A DNA stretch of 64,000 bases from Salegentibacter sp. Hel_I_6 (GTDB lineage: Bacteria > Bacteroidota > Bacteroidia > Flavobacteriales > Flavobacteriaceae), in assembly GCF_000745315.1 (NCBI RefSeq), contig NZ_JQNQ01000001.1, positions 1,674,001 through 1,738,000 on the forward strand. The letters are read 5' to 3'. Position 1 is the first letter of the stretch, and each line of letters opens with the position of its first letter. This document shows positions 46,805 to 55,247 of the stretch, one piece after another. The translations under genes were made by a program, and so were the position numbers. The notes beneath the pieces were generated by a model. It saw only the letters and a program-made list of their open reading frames with translations, was not told the origin of the DNA and did no database searches.

Positions 46805-49222
46805 ATGCGAAATACAAAACGCTCTATAACTTATAAAGTAATAGGCGGATATCTTTTGATAGCCGCCCTGGCTGCTATTGCTGTTTGGTTTGTATGGAAA
46901 CAGGTAGTTGCTTTTAGCCAGGTTTCAGAAAATAATAACAATAATAACGAACAGCTTTTTATGCTGAGCGATATTACTACCAGCCTTTATGAAACTGAAA
47001 ATTTAAGCAGGCAGCTTATTCAAACGGGAAATGAAGCCGATCTTGAGAAATATCAAAACCAGATAGACAGCATTCAGCTTGATATACAAAGTTTAAAAAC
47101 AGGCTATTCAGATAGTTCCATTAAGGAAGAACTGGATAGTATTAGCGAATTACTTTCAGATAAAACTACCAATTTACAGGAACTCTATGAACTCCGGGAG
47201 CAGCAACGCAACCAAAATTATTATTCCCAGGTTTTAAATGAACTAAAAAAAATAGATCCTTCTTTTGATGATTATAACTACAACCGGCGTTTCGCAAATC
47301 TTGAACCCCACCAACGTAGGCTCCTAATTAGATGGCTGGAATATTCGCGGGAAGACAATGCCGAAAAGTTAACTAACCGTACTGCAGATTCTATAATTGG
47401 TTCGGTTAGAAATGTTTTAAGCGAACTGGAAGTTGCTAACCGGAGATTTCAAGATACCGTAGACAAAAAGGAAAAGGAATTTCTGGAAAACGATAAGATT
47501 ATTAACCAGCAACTAAGAGGTTTGCTGGGAAAAATTGAACTGGAAGAACGAGAAGCTTCTGTACAGCGAGCAAAAGTTTCGCAAACTATGGTAGAAGAAA
47601 GCTCTCAAATATTCTTGGTTGCTGGAATTGTTAGCTTCATTATTATATTATTGTCTCTTGTTTTTATAATTAAAGACATCGCAAAAAGCCAGAAATACCG
47701 AATGCAGTTAGAAGACGCCAAGGATTTCGCTGAAAGTTTACTAATTAAGCGAGAGAAATTTATGGCAGCTATAACCCATGATTTGCGATCACCGTTAAAC
47801 ACGCTTATTGGTTATACAGATCTCATTGAAAAATCTTCTTTAAACAATAAGCAAATTCACTATTTAGACCAGGTAAAAAAGTCGTCTAATTTTATCCTGC
47901 ATTTAGTAAATGACTTACTAGATCTTTCTAAACTTGAAGCAGGAAAAATGACCGTTGAAAAATTACCTTTTAATCCTGCAAAACTTATAAAAGATACAGT
48001 TTATAATGCTTTACCCGCAACAAAAAACGAAAATGTTGAGGTGATTTTTGAAGCTTCAGAAGAAACCGACACCCGTGTACTTAGCGACCCCTTTAGAATA
48101 AAACAAATTATCACGAACCTTATTACTAACGCCAGTAAATTTACCAAAGAGGGAGAAATTAAGGTCAATATTCATTTAAAGAAAGAAATTGAAGATAGCT
48201 ACTGTTTAATTATTTCTGTAAAAGATACCGGGATTGGAATTTCCGAAGAGAAACAAGAGGAGATCTTTGAAGAATTTTCACAGGAAAATACTAGCATTGA
48301 AAAAGTTTACGGCGGTACAGGATTGGGACTTGCTATTACTAAAAGCCTTACTGAATTACTAAAAGGCGATTTAAAACTGAAAAGCAAACAAGGAGAAGGG
48401 AGTGAATTTACCGTCTTTATACCGGTCAGAAAACTACCCGTGGAAACCATAAAAACTTCAGACAAACCTGCAACTCCAGAATTACCTGATCTCACCGGGA
48501 AAACCGCACTTATTGTTGACGATGAACCATCACAGCTTTCCCTTACGCGAGAACTTCTAAAATCTATGGGAATGCAATGTGACACAGCTTTGAATGGCCG
48601 TGATGCCCTTAAAAAGTTGGAAACCGAAAAATACTCACTGGTACTTACAGATATACAAATGCCGGAAATGGATGGTTTTGACCTCATTAAAAATATAAGG
48701 AAAAGCCACAAAATTGAGGATCTACCGGTTATCGCGTTATCTGGGCGTACCAATATTGATGCTGAAACATACCAGCTTGCAGGTTTCAACAACAGCCTAT
48801 TAAAACCTTATAAACCAGCACGGCTTCAAAAAAGTATTGCTGAAATTTTTAAACTCGATCTCAAGGAAAAGCTGAATAATAACCTACAGCATTCCAAAAA
48901 CAATAACTACGACCTCCAGGATATCTATGATTTTTCAGCCGGAGATCAGAAAGCCGTGCAAACTATTCTAGAAGCTTTTATAGAAAGCACAAGGTCGCAA
49001 ATAGAATTGATAGCAATTGCGCGGAATAAAAATGACCAAAAAGAAGTAGCTCGGCTTGCTCATAAAATGGTGCCTATGTTAAAGCAAATAAATGCTACAA
49101 ACCAGGCCAAACAATTAGAAAGGCTTGAGCAGCACGAAGTTTTTTCCGAAATTGAATTTCAGGATCTTAAGAGTGATATTCTAAACTTAATGGAAGAGCT
49201 GGAACAGGAAATTAAAGTTTAA
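46805..49222 (+). CDS. hybrid sensor histidine kinase with receiver and HPt domains
   Basis: 805 residues. Helices at about 14-33 and 269-289 flank a helical periplasmic sensor of about 235 residues. The kinase core has His325 (FMAAITHDLRSPLNTLIGY), N box IITNLITNASKFT, G1 DTGIGIS and G2 YGGTGLGLAITK. A receiver domain starts near 567 (TALIVDDEPSQ) with Asp616 (LTDIQMPEMDG). The C-terminus is an HPt domain with His753 (ARLAHKMVPMLKQI). It is therefore a complete His-Asp-His relay that needs an outside response regulator. The convergent sigma-54 regulator overlapping its 3' end by 11 bases is the obvious candidate. Confidence 0.95.
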   Translation: MRNTKRSITYKVIGGYLLIAALAAIAVWFVWKQVVAFSQVSENNNNNNEQLFMLSDITTSLYETENLSRQLIQTGNEADLEKYQNQIDSIQLDIQSLKTGYSDSSIKEELDSISELLSDKTTNLQELYELREQQRNQNYYSQVLNELKKIDPSFDDYNYNRRFANLEPHQRRLLIRWLEYSREDNAEKLTNRTADSIIGSVRNVLSELEVANRRFQDTVDKKEKEFLENDKIINQQLRGLLGKIELEEREASVQRAKVSQTMVEESSQIFLVAGIVSFIIILLSLVFIIKDIAKSQKYRMQLEDAKDFAESLLIKREKFMAAITHDLRSPLNTLIGYTDLIEKSSLNNKQIHYLDQVKKSSNFILHLVNDLLDLSKLEAGKMTVEKLPFNPAKLIKDTVYNALPATKNENVEVIFEASEETDTRVLSDPFRIKQIITNLITNASKFTKEGEIKVNIHLKKEIEDSYCLIISVKDTGIGISEEKQEEIFEEFSQENTSIEKVYGGTGLGLAITKSLTELLKGDLKLKSKQGEGSEFTVFIPVRKLPVETIKTSDKPATPELPDLTGKTALIVDDEPSQLSLTRELLKSMGMQCDTALNGRDALKKLETEKYSLVLTDIQMPEMDGFDLIKNIRKSHKIEDLPVIALSGRTNIDAETYQLAGFNNSLLKPYKPARLQKSIAEIFKLDLKEKLNNNLQHSKNNNYDLQDIYDFSAGDQKAVQTILEAFIESTRSQIELIAIARNKNDQKEVARLAHKMVPMLKQINATNQAKQLERLEQHEVFSEIEFQDLKSDILNLMEELEQEIKV

Positions 49223-50564
49223 TATCATACTGTTTAAGCTTGTTGTAAAGTGTTTTACGATCTATAGAAAGTAACCTTGCCGCTTTACTTTTATTACCAC
49301 CGGCTTTCTCCAACGCGTCTAAAATAAGCTGTTCTTCATTCTTATTTTTAAACAAACCGTATTCGGTCTCAGTATTAGTTTGGGTTGCAGTGGCTATTTC
49401 ATGAGGCAGCACTTTCAGAGGAATCAAGTCATCCTGAGTTAAAAGTACGGCTCGTTTAACCATATTTTTTAATTCCCTCAAATTACCAGGCCAATTATAT
49501 CTTTTAAAAGCATTTAAAGCTTCTTCAGTAAAACCAATTACATTCTTTTCTAATTCGGCATTAGCTTCTTCTAAAAAATATTCAGCAAAAAGCATTAAGT
49601 CTTCTTTTCTATCTTTAAGCGCTGGCACCTTTATAGAAAATTCATTTAATCTATGATATAAATCTTCTCTAAACTCCCCATCCTTTACCGCCTGGGCAAG
49701 ATCCTCGTTGGTGGCAGTTATTACGCGAATATCTACCTGGATCTCGTTATTACTGCCTACCGGTTTTATTTTTCTTTCCTGAAGCGCCCTTAAAAGTTGC
49801 ACCTGAAGCTCATAACTTAAGTTTCCAATCTCGTCTAAGAAGAGTGTCCCGCCATTGGCCGCTTCAAAATGTCCTGTTTTATCATTTATTGCACCGGTAA
49901 AAGACCCCTTCAAATGACCAAAAAATTCACTGGAAGCTAATTCCCTTGGGATTGCACCACAATCTACAGCGATAAAAGGAGCACCGGCTCGTTTACTTTG
50001 TTCGTGAATACTTTTTGCCACCTGCTCTTTACCAGTTCCACTTTCACCCATAATTAAAACTGACATATTTGTAGGTGCAACAAGTTCTATATAATCGCTT
50101 AACTTAATTGCAGCTTCACTTACGCCTTTTACAAAACTGGTATCTTGCGATTGGTTGGATCTTTGCTGTTTTTCTGGTTTCGTTGGTGCAGCGGTTTGTA
50201 CCTGGGTGTGTGTTAAAGCATTTTCTATAGTTTGTAATATAGATTCTGGTCTAAAAGGTTTGGAAACATAATCAAAAGCTCCATTTTTCATGGCTTCAAC
50301 TGCCATGCTAATTTCCGCATAGCCGGTCATGATAATAACCCGTGTTTCAGAATTTTCTGCTTTAACCTGTTTTAAAATATCAAGACCACTGGTGTCTGGT
50401 AATCTCACATCTGAAAGAATAAGATGAAAGATGTCTTCTTTAAGTTTCTTAAAAGCCTCTACTCCAGAAAAAACCAATTCAACCTCATAGTCGCGTTTGA
50501 TTAAAAATGTTTTAAGCATAGTTCCAAAAGGAACATCATCTTCAACTATAAGAATTTTCGTCAT
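49212..50564 (-). CDS. sigma-54-dependent response regulator (NtrC type)
   Basis: 450 residues: receiver domain with phosphoacceptor Asp52 (LILSDVRLPD), a Gln/Thr linker, sigma-54 AAA+ domain (Walker A GESGTGKE 173-180, Walker B TLFLDEIG near 240-247), and a Fis-type helix-turn-helix at the C-terminus (ALEKAGGNKSKAARLLSIDRKTLYNKL). The sigma-54-contact loop reads GSFTGA (220-225), not the usual GAFTGA. It should activate sigma-54 promoters after phosphorylation. It converges with the hybrid kinase, overlapping by 11 bases. Confidence 0.96.
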   Translation of the reverse strand: MTKILIVEDDVPFGTMLKTFLIKRDYEVELVFSGVEAFKKLKEDIFHLILSDVRLPDTSGLDILKQVKAENSETRVIIMTGYAEISMAVEAMKNGAFDYVSKPFRPESILQTIENALTHTQVQTAAPTKPEKQQRSNQSQDTSFVKGVSEAAIKLSDYIELVAPTNMSVLIMGESGTGKEQVAKSIHEQSKRAGAPFIAVDCGAIPRELASSEFFGHLKGSFTGAINDKTGHFEAANGGTLFLDEIGNLSYELQVQLLRALQERKIKPVGSNNEIQVDIRVITATNEDLAQAVKDGEFREDLYHRLNEFSIKVPALKDRKEDLMLFAEYFLEEANAELEKNVIGFTEEALNAFKRYNWPGNLRELKNMVKRAVLLTQDDLIPLKVLPHEIATATQTNTETEYGLFKNKNEEQLILDALEKAGGNKSKAARLLSIDRKTLYNKLKQYDIKL

Positions 50565-50588
50565 TGATATTTAATTTAAACCGTCTTG

Positions 50589-50596
50589 CAAATTTA
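50589..50596 (-). promoter_or_regulatory. Bacteroidota -7 box for the sigma-54 regulator
   Basis: TAAATTTG on the minus strand, 24 bases before the ATG. Confidence 0.5.
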
Positions 50597-50631
50597 ACAA
50601 TCTAAAATTCATTGGGTTTAAAAATAAGTAT

Positions 50632-50832
50632 AAAAAAAGAGACCTCGTAAAAGGTCTCTCTTCAATGACAATCTAAATTATTTATTAATCTGTCATTGGG
50701 TGGTATCCATTTTCCAGTACTTATAAAATAAAATCATCTAAATCCCTCAATTTGCTTATTCGATAGTTAGTGTTAGTTAATAGACCAAAAGGTCTGCTCT
50801 CCGATTAAGCATTTCATCTTTCGATAAATATA
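50632..50832 (-). ncRNA. Candidate structured small RNA between the sigma-54 regulator and the PepSY-like gene
   Basis: No gene lies in 50565-50987. On the minus strand this part has a weak promoter-like TATATTTA (50825-50832), a perfect hairpin AGACC-TTTT-GGTCT (50782-50795), a second hairpin with 8-bp arms CAATGACA/TGTCATTG (50663-50670, 50691-50698), and a strong terminator (50634-50660: AGAGACC/GGTCTCT then seven T). A transcript of about 185 nt with its own terminator is the simplest reading. The promoter is weak and no known RNA family is recognised. Confidence 0.45.
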
Positions 50833-50914
50833 CAGAATTCTACGCTACTTTACACATTTATTAACTGGTGCCGAAGGAGTTGGTTTCTCTTAAATTCCGG
50901 CTGTTTATTTTAAA

Positions 50915-50967
50915 AATTTCCGTTGAAGGTTTTGGTAGGGCAAAAAGCAATCAACGGAAATTTATTT
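50915..50967 (-). terminator. Terminator after the PepSY-like gene
   Basis: Inverted repeat AAATTTCCGTTGA / TCAACGGAAATTT around a loop of about 24 bases, with a T run on the minus strand, just past the stop at 50988. Confidence 0.6.
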
Positions 50968-50987
50968 GTTGGTTAGATTTTTAAAAA

Positions 50988-51326
50988 CTATTTATCTTTT
51001 TCGATCCAGTTTCCTTCTTTATCGATATAAGCCTTAGTTTTTTCACCTTCAGTATTAAGCGATAATTTATAAACTGTCTTACCGTCTTTTTCTTTCACCC
51101 AGGCTTCTTCAGCCACAGCTCCGTTTAAGTCGGTCATTATCGCGTCTTTCACAGATTGTGGAAGCGCTACAACATCTATTTGTTTGTAATCATCTTTCTT
51201 TTCCTGAGCTTCTTCCATAGCTTCAGTTTGTTCCATTTCTTCTGGTTCTTCTCCCTGTGCTTGCGCATTTTGAGTAAACAAGAACATTCCGGCCGCAGCC
51301 ATTAAGGTTAATCCTAACTTTTTCAT
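50988..51326 (-). CDS. small secreted PepSY-like protein
   Basis: 112 residues: signal peptide (LGLTLMAAAGMFLFTQNAQAQ), an acidic Glu/Met-rich segment (GEEPEEMEQTEAMEEAQEKKDD), then a domain of about 65 residues beginning YKQIDVVALPQSVKDAIMTDL and ending KTKAYIDKEGNWIEKD. The alternation of 'LP..V...I...' and 'YKL.L....G....A..D..G' is that of PepSY-like/BLIP-type domains common in Bacteroidota. Periplasmic; function unknown. It stands alone between two RNA-like intergenic regions. Confidence 0.72.
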   Translation of the reverse strand: MKKLGLTLMAAAGMFLFTQNAQAQGEEPEEMEQTEAMEEAQEKKDDYKQIDVVALPQSVKDAIMTDLNGAVAEEAWVKEKDGKTVYKLSLNTEGEKTKAYIDKEGNWIEKDK

Positions 51327-51524
51327 AGTAATAAGGTTTTAAATTATGTGGTTTAAATATGGTAAGCTATATGGAAGAATTATACCAAATCGGAATTATA
51401 ATCTTATAATACTGATTATTAAGTAATTATATTTTTGCTTAAAAATATTTGGGAATTTGTTATGTAGAAAATATGCCTTTTTAAGAAAAAATTATGTAGA
51501 AATGCAGTTTTCTACTAACACACA

Positions 51525-51556
51525 ACAAAAAAAGAGACCCTAAGGCCTCTTTTTCT
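51525..51556 (-). terminator. Terminator of an unassigned minus-strand transcript
   Basis: Interrupted stem AGAGACC/GGCCTCT with loop CTAA and a run of seven T on the minus strand. It and the adjacent ATCTAAATTAT sequence resemble the terminator region at 50634-50682. The region 51327-51765 holds no gene; the rest is AT-rich and, apart from this element, I see nothing clear in it. Confidence 0.6.
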
Positions 51557-51765
51557 CCGAAAATCTAAATTATATAACAGTATCTTAAGCTGCTATATTT
51601 AATATTAATTTAGCAATAAGAGTATATTAAAAATTATACCAGTTAAAACCCTTATTTTTAACCATCTGAAAATAAATAATTTAAAAATATCTGAAGTACA
51701 GATTAAGAAAAATAGGTGTTTAACGTAGGTGAATTATTCTACACAACTGTAGAGAAATGCCTCAA

Positions 51766-52167
51766 TTATTTTAAAGGATTGTTCCTTCTCTCCTTCTTCT
51801 CGGCATTTATCTTTTTAGCTTTTAAGCGTTTTAACTTTGCTGCTTTACTGGGTTTGGTTTTTTTTCGAGGTTTTGGCTTTCGAATATTCTCCCGAAGCAA
51901 TTCTAAAAACTTTTTTATAACAAGCTCCTTGTTTTTATGCTGACTTCTGCTTTCTTCACTATAAAGAATTAAAAGATTTTCTTTCGTTAATCGGGTAGCC
52001 AGTTTATTAATTAATCGCGCTTTCTCATCTTCTGAAAGTCCCCCGGAAGCTTCTAAATGAAAATAAAGTTCAACCTTAGAAGAAGTTTTGTTTACGTGCT
52101 GCCCACCGGCGCCAGAACTGCGTACGGCTTTAAAATTAAGCTCCCGTATTATTTGCTCTTCATCCAA
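51766..52167 (-). CDS. arfB: peptidyl-tRNA hydrolase ArfB (ribosome rescue factor)
   Basis: Hydrolyses peptidyl-tRNA on stalled non-stop ribosomes. The 133-residue protein has the class I release factor catalytic loop VRSSGAGGQHVNKTSSKVEL with GGQ near residue 21-23, no stop-codon-reading domain, and the basic ArfB tail (ENIRKPKPRKKTKPSKAAKL...). It is last in the thiamine-binding/pnuC operon, 6 bases after DUF4301. Confidence 0.95.
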   Translation of the reverse strand: MDEEQIIRELNFKAVRSSGAGGQHVNKTSSKVELYFHLEASGGLSEDEKARLINKLATRLTKENLLILYSEESRSQHKNKELVIKKFLELLRENIRKPKPRKKTKPSKAAKLKRLKAKKINAEKKERRNNPLK

Positions 52168-52173
52168 AACTAA

Positions 52174-53727
52174 TTATTTTGCCTGGTGAGAAGGCTTTAA
52201 AAGACCAGCTACGGTTTTAACCGGGTTAAAAGTTTCTACAGGGACTTCTACGAAAACAGTATTCCAATAAGCCATACCACCATTCCACAAGCCAGGACGC
52301 TCCAGCGCTTTTAGAGGTTTACCATCTTTGGTTTTATTGGCAATAAAACTCATATTCTCGTCTACATAGTTATGTAAATCGAAATTCTCTCCTTTGTGAT
52401 TCTTGAGGCTACAAACAATGTCTACTGGATTAAAGTGGGTAGAATTATTTAGTATTCTAAGTTGTTCTTCGTTATCCTGATCTATTTGTGCGCCTTCAAT
52501 AATTTGTAGAGAGATTTCTCCATCTTCATTTTTAACCAAAAAAGGGCCGCCACCTGGTTCTCCTTCGTTTTTAACCATTCCGCAAACTCTTAGGGGTCTA
52601 TCTAATTTTCTACATAAGTACTGTGTTTTCTCCTCTCCTGTGAACTTAGCAAATGTAGAAGTAACTTTTACAAAGAGTTCGCTTTCCAGAAAATCTGCTA
52701 TCTCGTCTAATTTTGCTTCAGAATTATTCCCGCCATCCAGATTTTGCATATATTCAAAAACCTGTTCTTGTAGTGCGATTAATTTTCCACCAAGCATTTC
52801 TTTCATCTCCACTACCTTTGGCAGATTGGTAGCTACTACAACATTATCGATATTCTTAATAAAAATAAGATCGGCTTCCTGCTGATTTAGATTTTCAATT
52901 AAAGCCCCGTGACCACCGGGTCTAAAAAACATTTTATTGTCTTCGTCTCTAAAAGGATTATTTTCCCTGTCTACCGCAATAGTATCGGTTTTTGGATCCT
53001 GATAAGAATAAGATATTTCGAATTTTGTTTGAGTAACTTCTTCTACTCTTTCCTTAATCTTCTCAAACTCATCTTCAAACTTTTCTTTATCACCCTCGGC
53101 AACAGTAAAATGCAACTTTGTTACTCCGTTTACCGAAAGATATTTTGCTGCGCTATGTAAATGTTCTTCAAAAGCAGTAGCGGTAAAATCATTATAAGAA
53201 TGAAAAGGAACCAATCCTTTTGGCAAATCGCTTAAACCAAGGCCATTTTCATATAACATGGTTTTTACTAGAACTAAGTTTTGCTGATCATTAGATTTTT
53301 CTGAAAAATCTGAGTGGTTTTCTTTTGCCTTTTTATAAGCTGCATCATAGAAAGGAAGCTTTTCAATTTTCTCGAAAAATAACTGGAGGCTTTTATCTTC
53401 TTTCCTATCCAAATAATCTCTTAAGCTCTCACTTTCAGGATCAAAATCATTAGCAAAATTATGGAATGCTTTAAACATTCGGGTAGCTGCACCTGAAGCG
53501 GGCACGAATTTCAAGAGGCCAAGCTTATCTTTTTTATCCTCAAAAGTTTGAATAAGCTTTTTTTGTTCTTCAACATTATAAGCAAATATGCCGTTACCCA
53601 GCGTTGCTGCCTGTTGAATATCTACTTTTATATTTCCCCGTTCAAATATTTGAATTTGTCTTTCAACTTCCTGAGTTGACAATCCTTTTTCTTCAATCTG
53701 CAAAATGTCTATTTCGCTAAACTCCAC
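52174..53727 (-). CDS. DUF4301 protein, nucleotidyltransferase-like
   Basis: A 517-residue cytoplasmic protein. DUF4301 has no known function, but the motifs resemble the GT-A fold of UDP-sugar pyrophosphorylases: LLKFVPASGAATRMFKAF (glycine-rich nucleotide loop near residue 75), LVPFHSYNDFTATAFEEHL, FFRPGGHGALIENLNQ, and ADLIFIKNIDNVVV with an acidic pair. This suggests nucleotide-sugar or nucleotidyl transfer; it is inference. It lies 2 bases after the NadR-like kinase and 6 before arfB. Confidence 0.8.
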   Translation of the reverse strand: MEFSEIDILQIEEKGLSTQEVERQIQIFERGNIKVDIQQAATLGNGIFAYNVEEQKKLIQTFEDKKDKLGLLKFVPASGAATRMFKAFHNFANDFDPESESLRDYLDRKEDKSLQLFFEKIEKLPFYDAAYKKAKENHSDFSEKSNDQQNLVLVKTMLYENGLGLSDLPKGLVPFHSYNDFTATAFEEHLHSAAKYLSVNGVTKLHFTVAEGDKEKFEDEFEKIKERVEEVTQTKFEISYSYQDPKTDTIAVDRENNPFRDEDNKMFFRPGGHGALIENLNQQEADLIFIKNIDNVVVATNLPKVVEMKEMLGGKLIALQEQVFEYMQNLDGGNNSEAKLDEIADFLESELFVKVTSTFAKFTGEEKTQYLCRKLDRPLRVCGMVKNEGEPGGGPFLVKNEDGEISLQIIEGAQIDQDNEEQLRILNNSTHFNPVDIVCSLKNHKGENFDLHNYVDENMSFIANKTKDGKPLKALERPGLWNGGMAYWNTVFVEVPVETFNPVKTVAGLLKPSHQAK

Positions 53728-53729
53728 GT

Positions 53730-54296
53730 CTATTTATTTTTTAAAAGTTCGTCTATTTTCTTTACCGCGGTCTCAAAACGCTGTTCTAAATTTCCTTTCA
53801 GAATAACGTAATGTTTTTGACTTTTAATAAGTTCAGCTTCAAACCTATTGAACATTCCAATACGATCTCCGGGTTTATCCCGAAGGTCATCAGGAGTCCA
53901 CGGTACGTCAATATACGTTAAAAAGTAGAGATCATAAATGTTGTTTAACGCATGTTTAAGAAGTTGAGGATCGCAAAACCCTTTGTAATAGGCTTCAGAA
54001 TATACTTTTAATTCTAATAAATCGGTATCGCTAAAAAGAATTTCATTAGCTTTTTTTGCCAGCTCATTTTCCCTCTTCATTTGCCCTTCAGCAATAGGAA
54101 TCATGTCTTTTGGTTCGCAAACTTTTTTCTCTTTATCCCATTTTTCCTGAAGGTATTCCCGCATAAATTCTCCTACCCATAACGTATTATAATGGTTAGC
54201 CAACATCTTTGCCAGTGTGGTTTTCCCGGTAGATTCAGGTCCAAAAAGAACCACTTTTAAGACGGACGTAGGTCGTTGCGTAAGTTTTTCTGCCAT
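53730..54296 (-). CDS. NadR-like P-loop kinase
   Basis: A 188-residue ATP-binding protein with Walker A GPESTGKTTLAK (about 19-30), a second acidic strand LFSDTDLLELKVYSEAYY, and LYFLTYIDVPWTPDDLRDKPG, the pattern of the ribosylnicotinamide-kinase domain of NadR (AAA_28). It could phosphorylate a vitamin brought in by the adjacent PnuC: nicotinamide riboside in the classic pairing, or thiamine if this operon handles thiamine. Its start overlaps pnuC by 40 bases; no shorter start keeps the Walker A strand. Confidence 0.82.
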   Translation of the reverse strand: MAEKLTQRPTSVLKVVLFGPESTGKTTLAKMLANHYNTLWVGEFMREYLQEKWDKEKKVCEPKDMIPIAEGQMKRENELAKKANEILFSDTDLLELKVYSEAYYKGFCDPQLLKHALNNIYDLYFLTYIDVPWTPDDLRDKPGDRIGMFNRFEAELIKSQKHYVILKGNLEQRFETAVKKIDELLKNK

Positions 54297-54889
54297 GCTT
54301 TATAGCCGTAAATAGCGATTATAGTAAATACAAAATATTGAAGTGCCGTTAGGGTAAGGCCTTTATAGAAATAGAGCGGCACAGAAATTATATCTCCAAT
54401 TATCCAGAAAATCCAGTTTTCAATCTTTCTTTTTGCCATTTGCCACATTCCCACGAAAAAGATCGCGGTTGTAAATGTATCTACATAAGCGGTCCAATTA
54501 GTCCACTTATCAAAATACTCGTAAACTGCAAAAACAAAGATCAATGTGGCAATAAAAATAAACAGGCTTTGCCAGTTTTCTTTTCTGGTTGTGTTTGTAA
54601 TAGGTGTAAAATGCTCGGCGTCTACTTTCTGTGTCCAAATATACCAACCGTAAATACTCATAGAAAAATAGTAGACATTTATCATCATATCCCCCAGTAA
54701 TTCCCATTGCCAAAGCAGGTAAACAAAAATCATGGTACTAATTATCCCGGTAGGATAGACCAGTATATTATTTTGTTTGGAATAGAGTACCGAAAGAAAA
54801 CCGAAGATTACCGCAATTACCTCCAAAATGATAAATAAAGTAGGATACCCGTAATACTGATCAAAGAAAAAATCAAAAATCGGCTGCAT
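54257..54889 (-). CDS. PnuC-type vitamin transporter (nicotinamide riboside, or thiamine as PnuT)
   Basis: A 210-residue inner-membrane protein with seven or so helices and the PnuC core motifs: LFIILEVIAVIFGFLSVLYSKQNNILVYP near the N-terminus and MINVYYFSMSIYGWYIW in the middle, plus WIFWIIGDIISVPLYFYKG near the end. PnuC proteins facilitate diffusion of nicotinamide riboside; the PnuT branch carries thiamine. The first gene of the operon is a thiamine-binding-family protein whose coding region overlaps it by 17 bases, which favours thiamine; substrate is undecided from sequence. Confidence 0.88.
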   Translation of the reverse strand: MQPIFDFFFDQYYGYPTLFIILEVIAVIFGFLSVLYSKQNNILVYPTGIISTMIFVYLLWQWELLGDMMINVYYFSMSIYGWYIWTQKVDAEHFTPITNTTRKENWQSLFIFIATLIFVFAVYEYFDKWTNWTAYVDTFTTAIFFVGMWQMAKRKIENWIFWIIGDIISVPLYFYKGLTLTALQYFVFTIIAIYGYKAWQKNLRNDLRPS

Positions 54890-55133
54890 AGTCGCTTCGG
54901 TCAGATTTTACAATTTTCATATAAAGGAGTCCACGGTCTATAACTTCAAAGGCATCTTTTATTTCTGAATTCAATAATTTCATCACCTCATCATAATCTC
55001 CATAAACCTGGGTACTTAGCGGATTTTCTTTTACCGTTAAGCCTGAAGCTCGCAATTTTTTAATGAAATCGATGATTTTTGGTTCAAAATCATCCTGCAA
55101 AGGACTTAATGTAAGTTCTACTGAAATTTTCAT
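54873..55133 (-). CDS. thiamine-binding family protein (Thiamine_BP / MTH1187-YkoF type)
   Basis: An 86-residue cytoplasmic ferredoxin-like fold protein. Pattern: MKISVELTLSPLQDDFEPKIIDFIKKL, then SGLTVKENPLSTQVYGDYDEVMKLL, then a strand LYMKIVKSDRS. It matches the PF01910-type family, some members of which bind thiamine or the pyrimidine precursor. It opens a five-gene operon with pnuC, the NadR-like kinase, DUF4301 and arfB. No TPP riboswitch is visible upstream. Confidence 0.82.
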   Translation of the reverse strand: MKISVELTLSPLQDDFEPKIIDFIKKLRASGLTVKENPLSTQVYGDYDEVMKLLNSEIKDAFEVIDRGLLYMKIVKSDRSDYAADF

Positions 55134-55180
55134 TTTTATATAATTTAGGCCACGAATAATAATTCAAACCATCGGGAAGC

Positions 55181-55188
55181 CAAATTTA
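55181..55188 (-). promoter_or_regulatory. Bacteroidota -7 box for the thiamine-binding/pnuC operon
   Basis: TAAATTTG on the minus strand, 47 bases before the first ATG of the operon. Confidence 0.45.
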
Positions 55189-55247
55189 AAGTTTTGAATT
55201 TAGTATTGCAGAGACTCAAGATAAGAATTTAGGAACTTTTATTTTTG

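Noticed and set aside
48307..48792. Minus-strand open frame of 161 codons
   Set aside because: Antisense to the kinase and receiver domains of the hybrid kinase; no family pattern.
50632..50832. Calling the RNA candidate 6S RNA
   Set aside because: Length and terminator fit, but I cannot show the long open-bubble duplex that defines 6S RNA, so the identity is left open.
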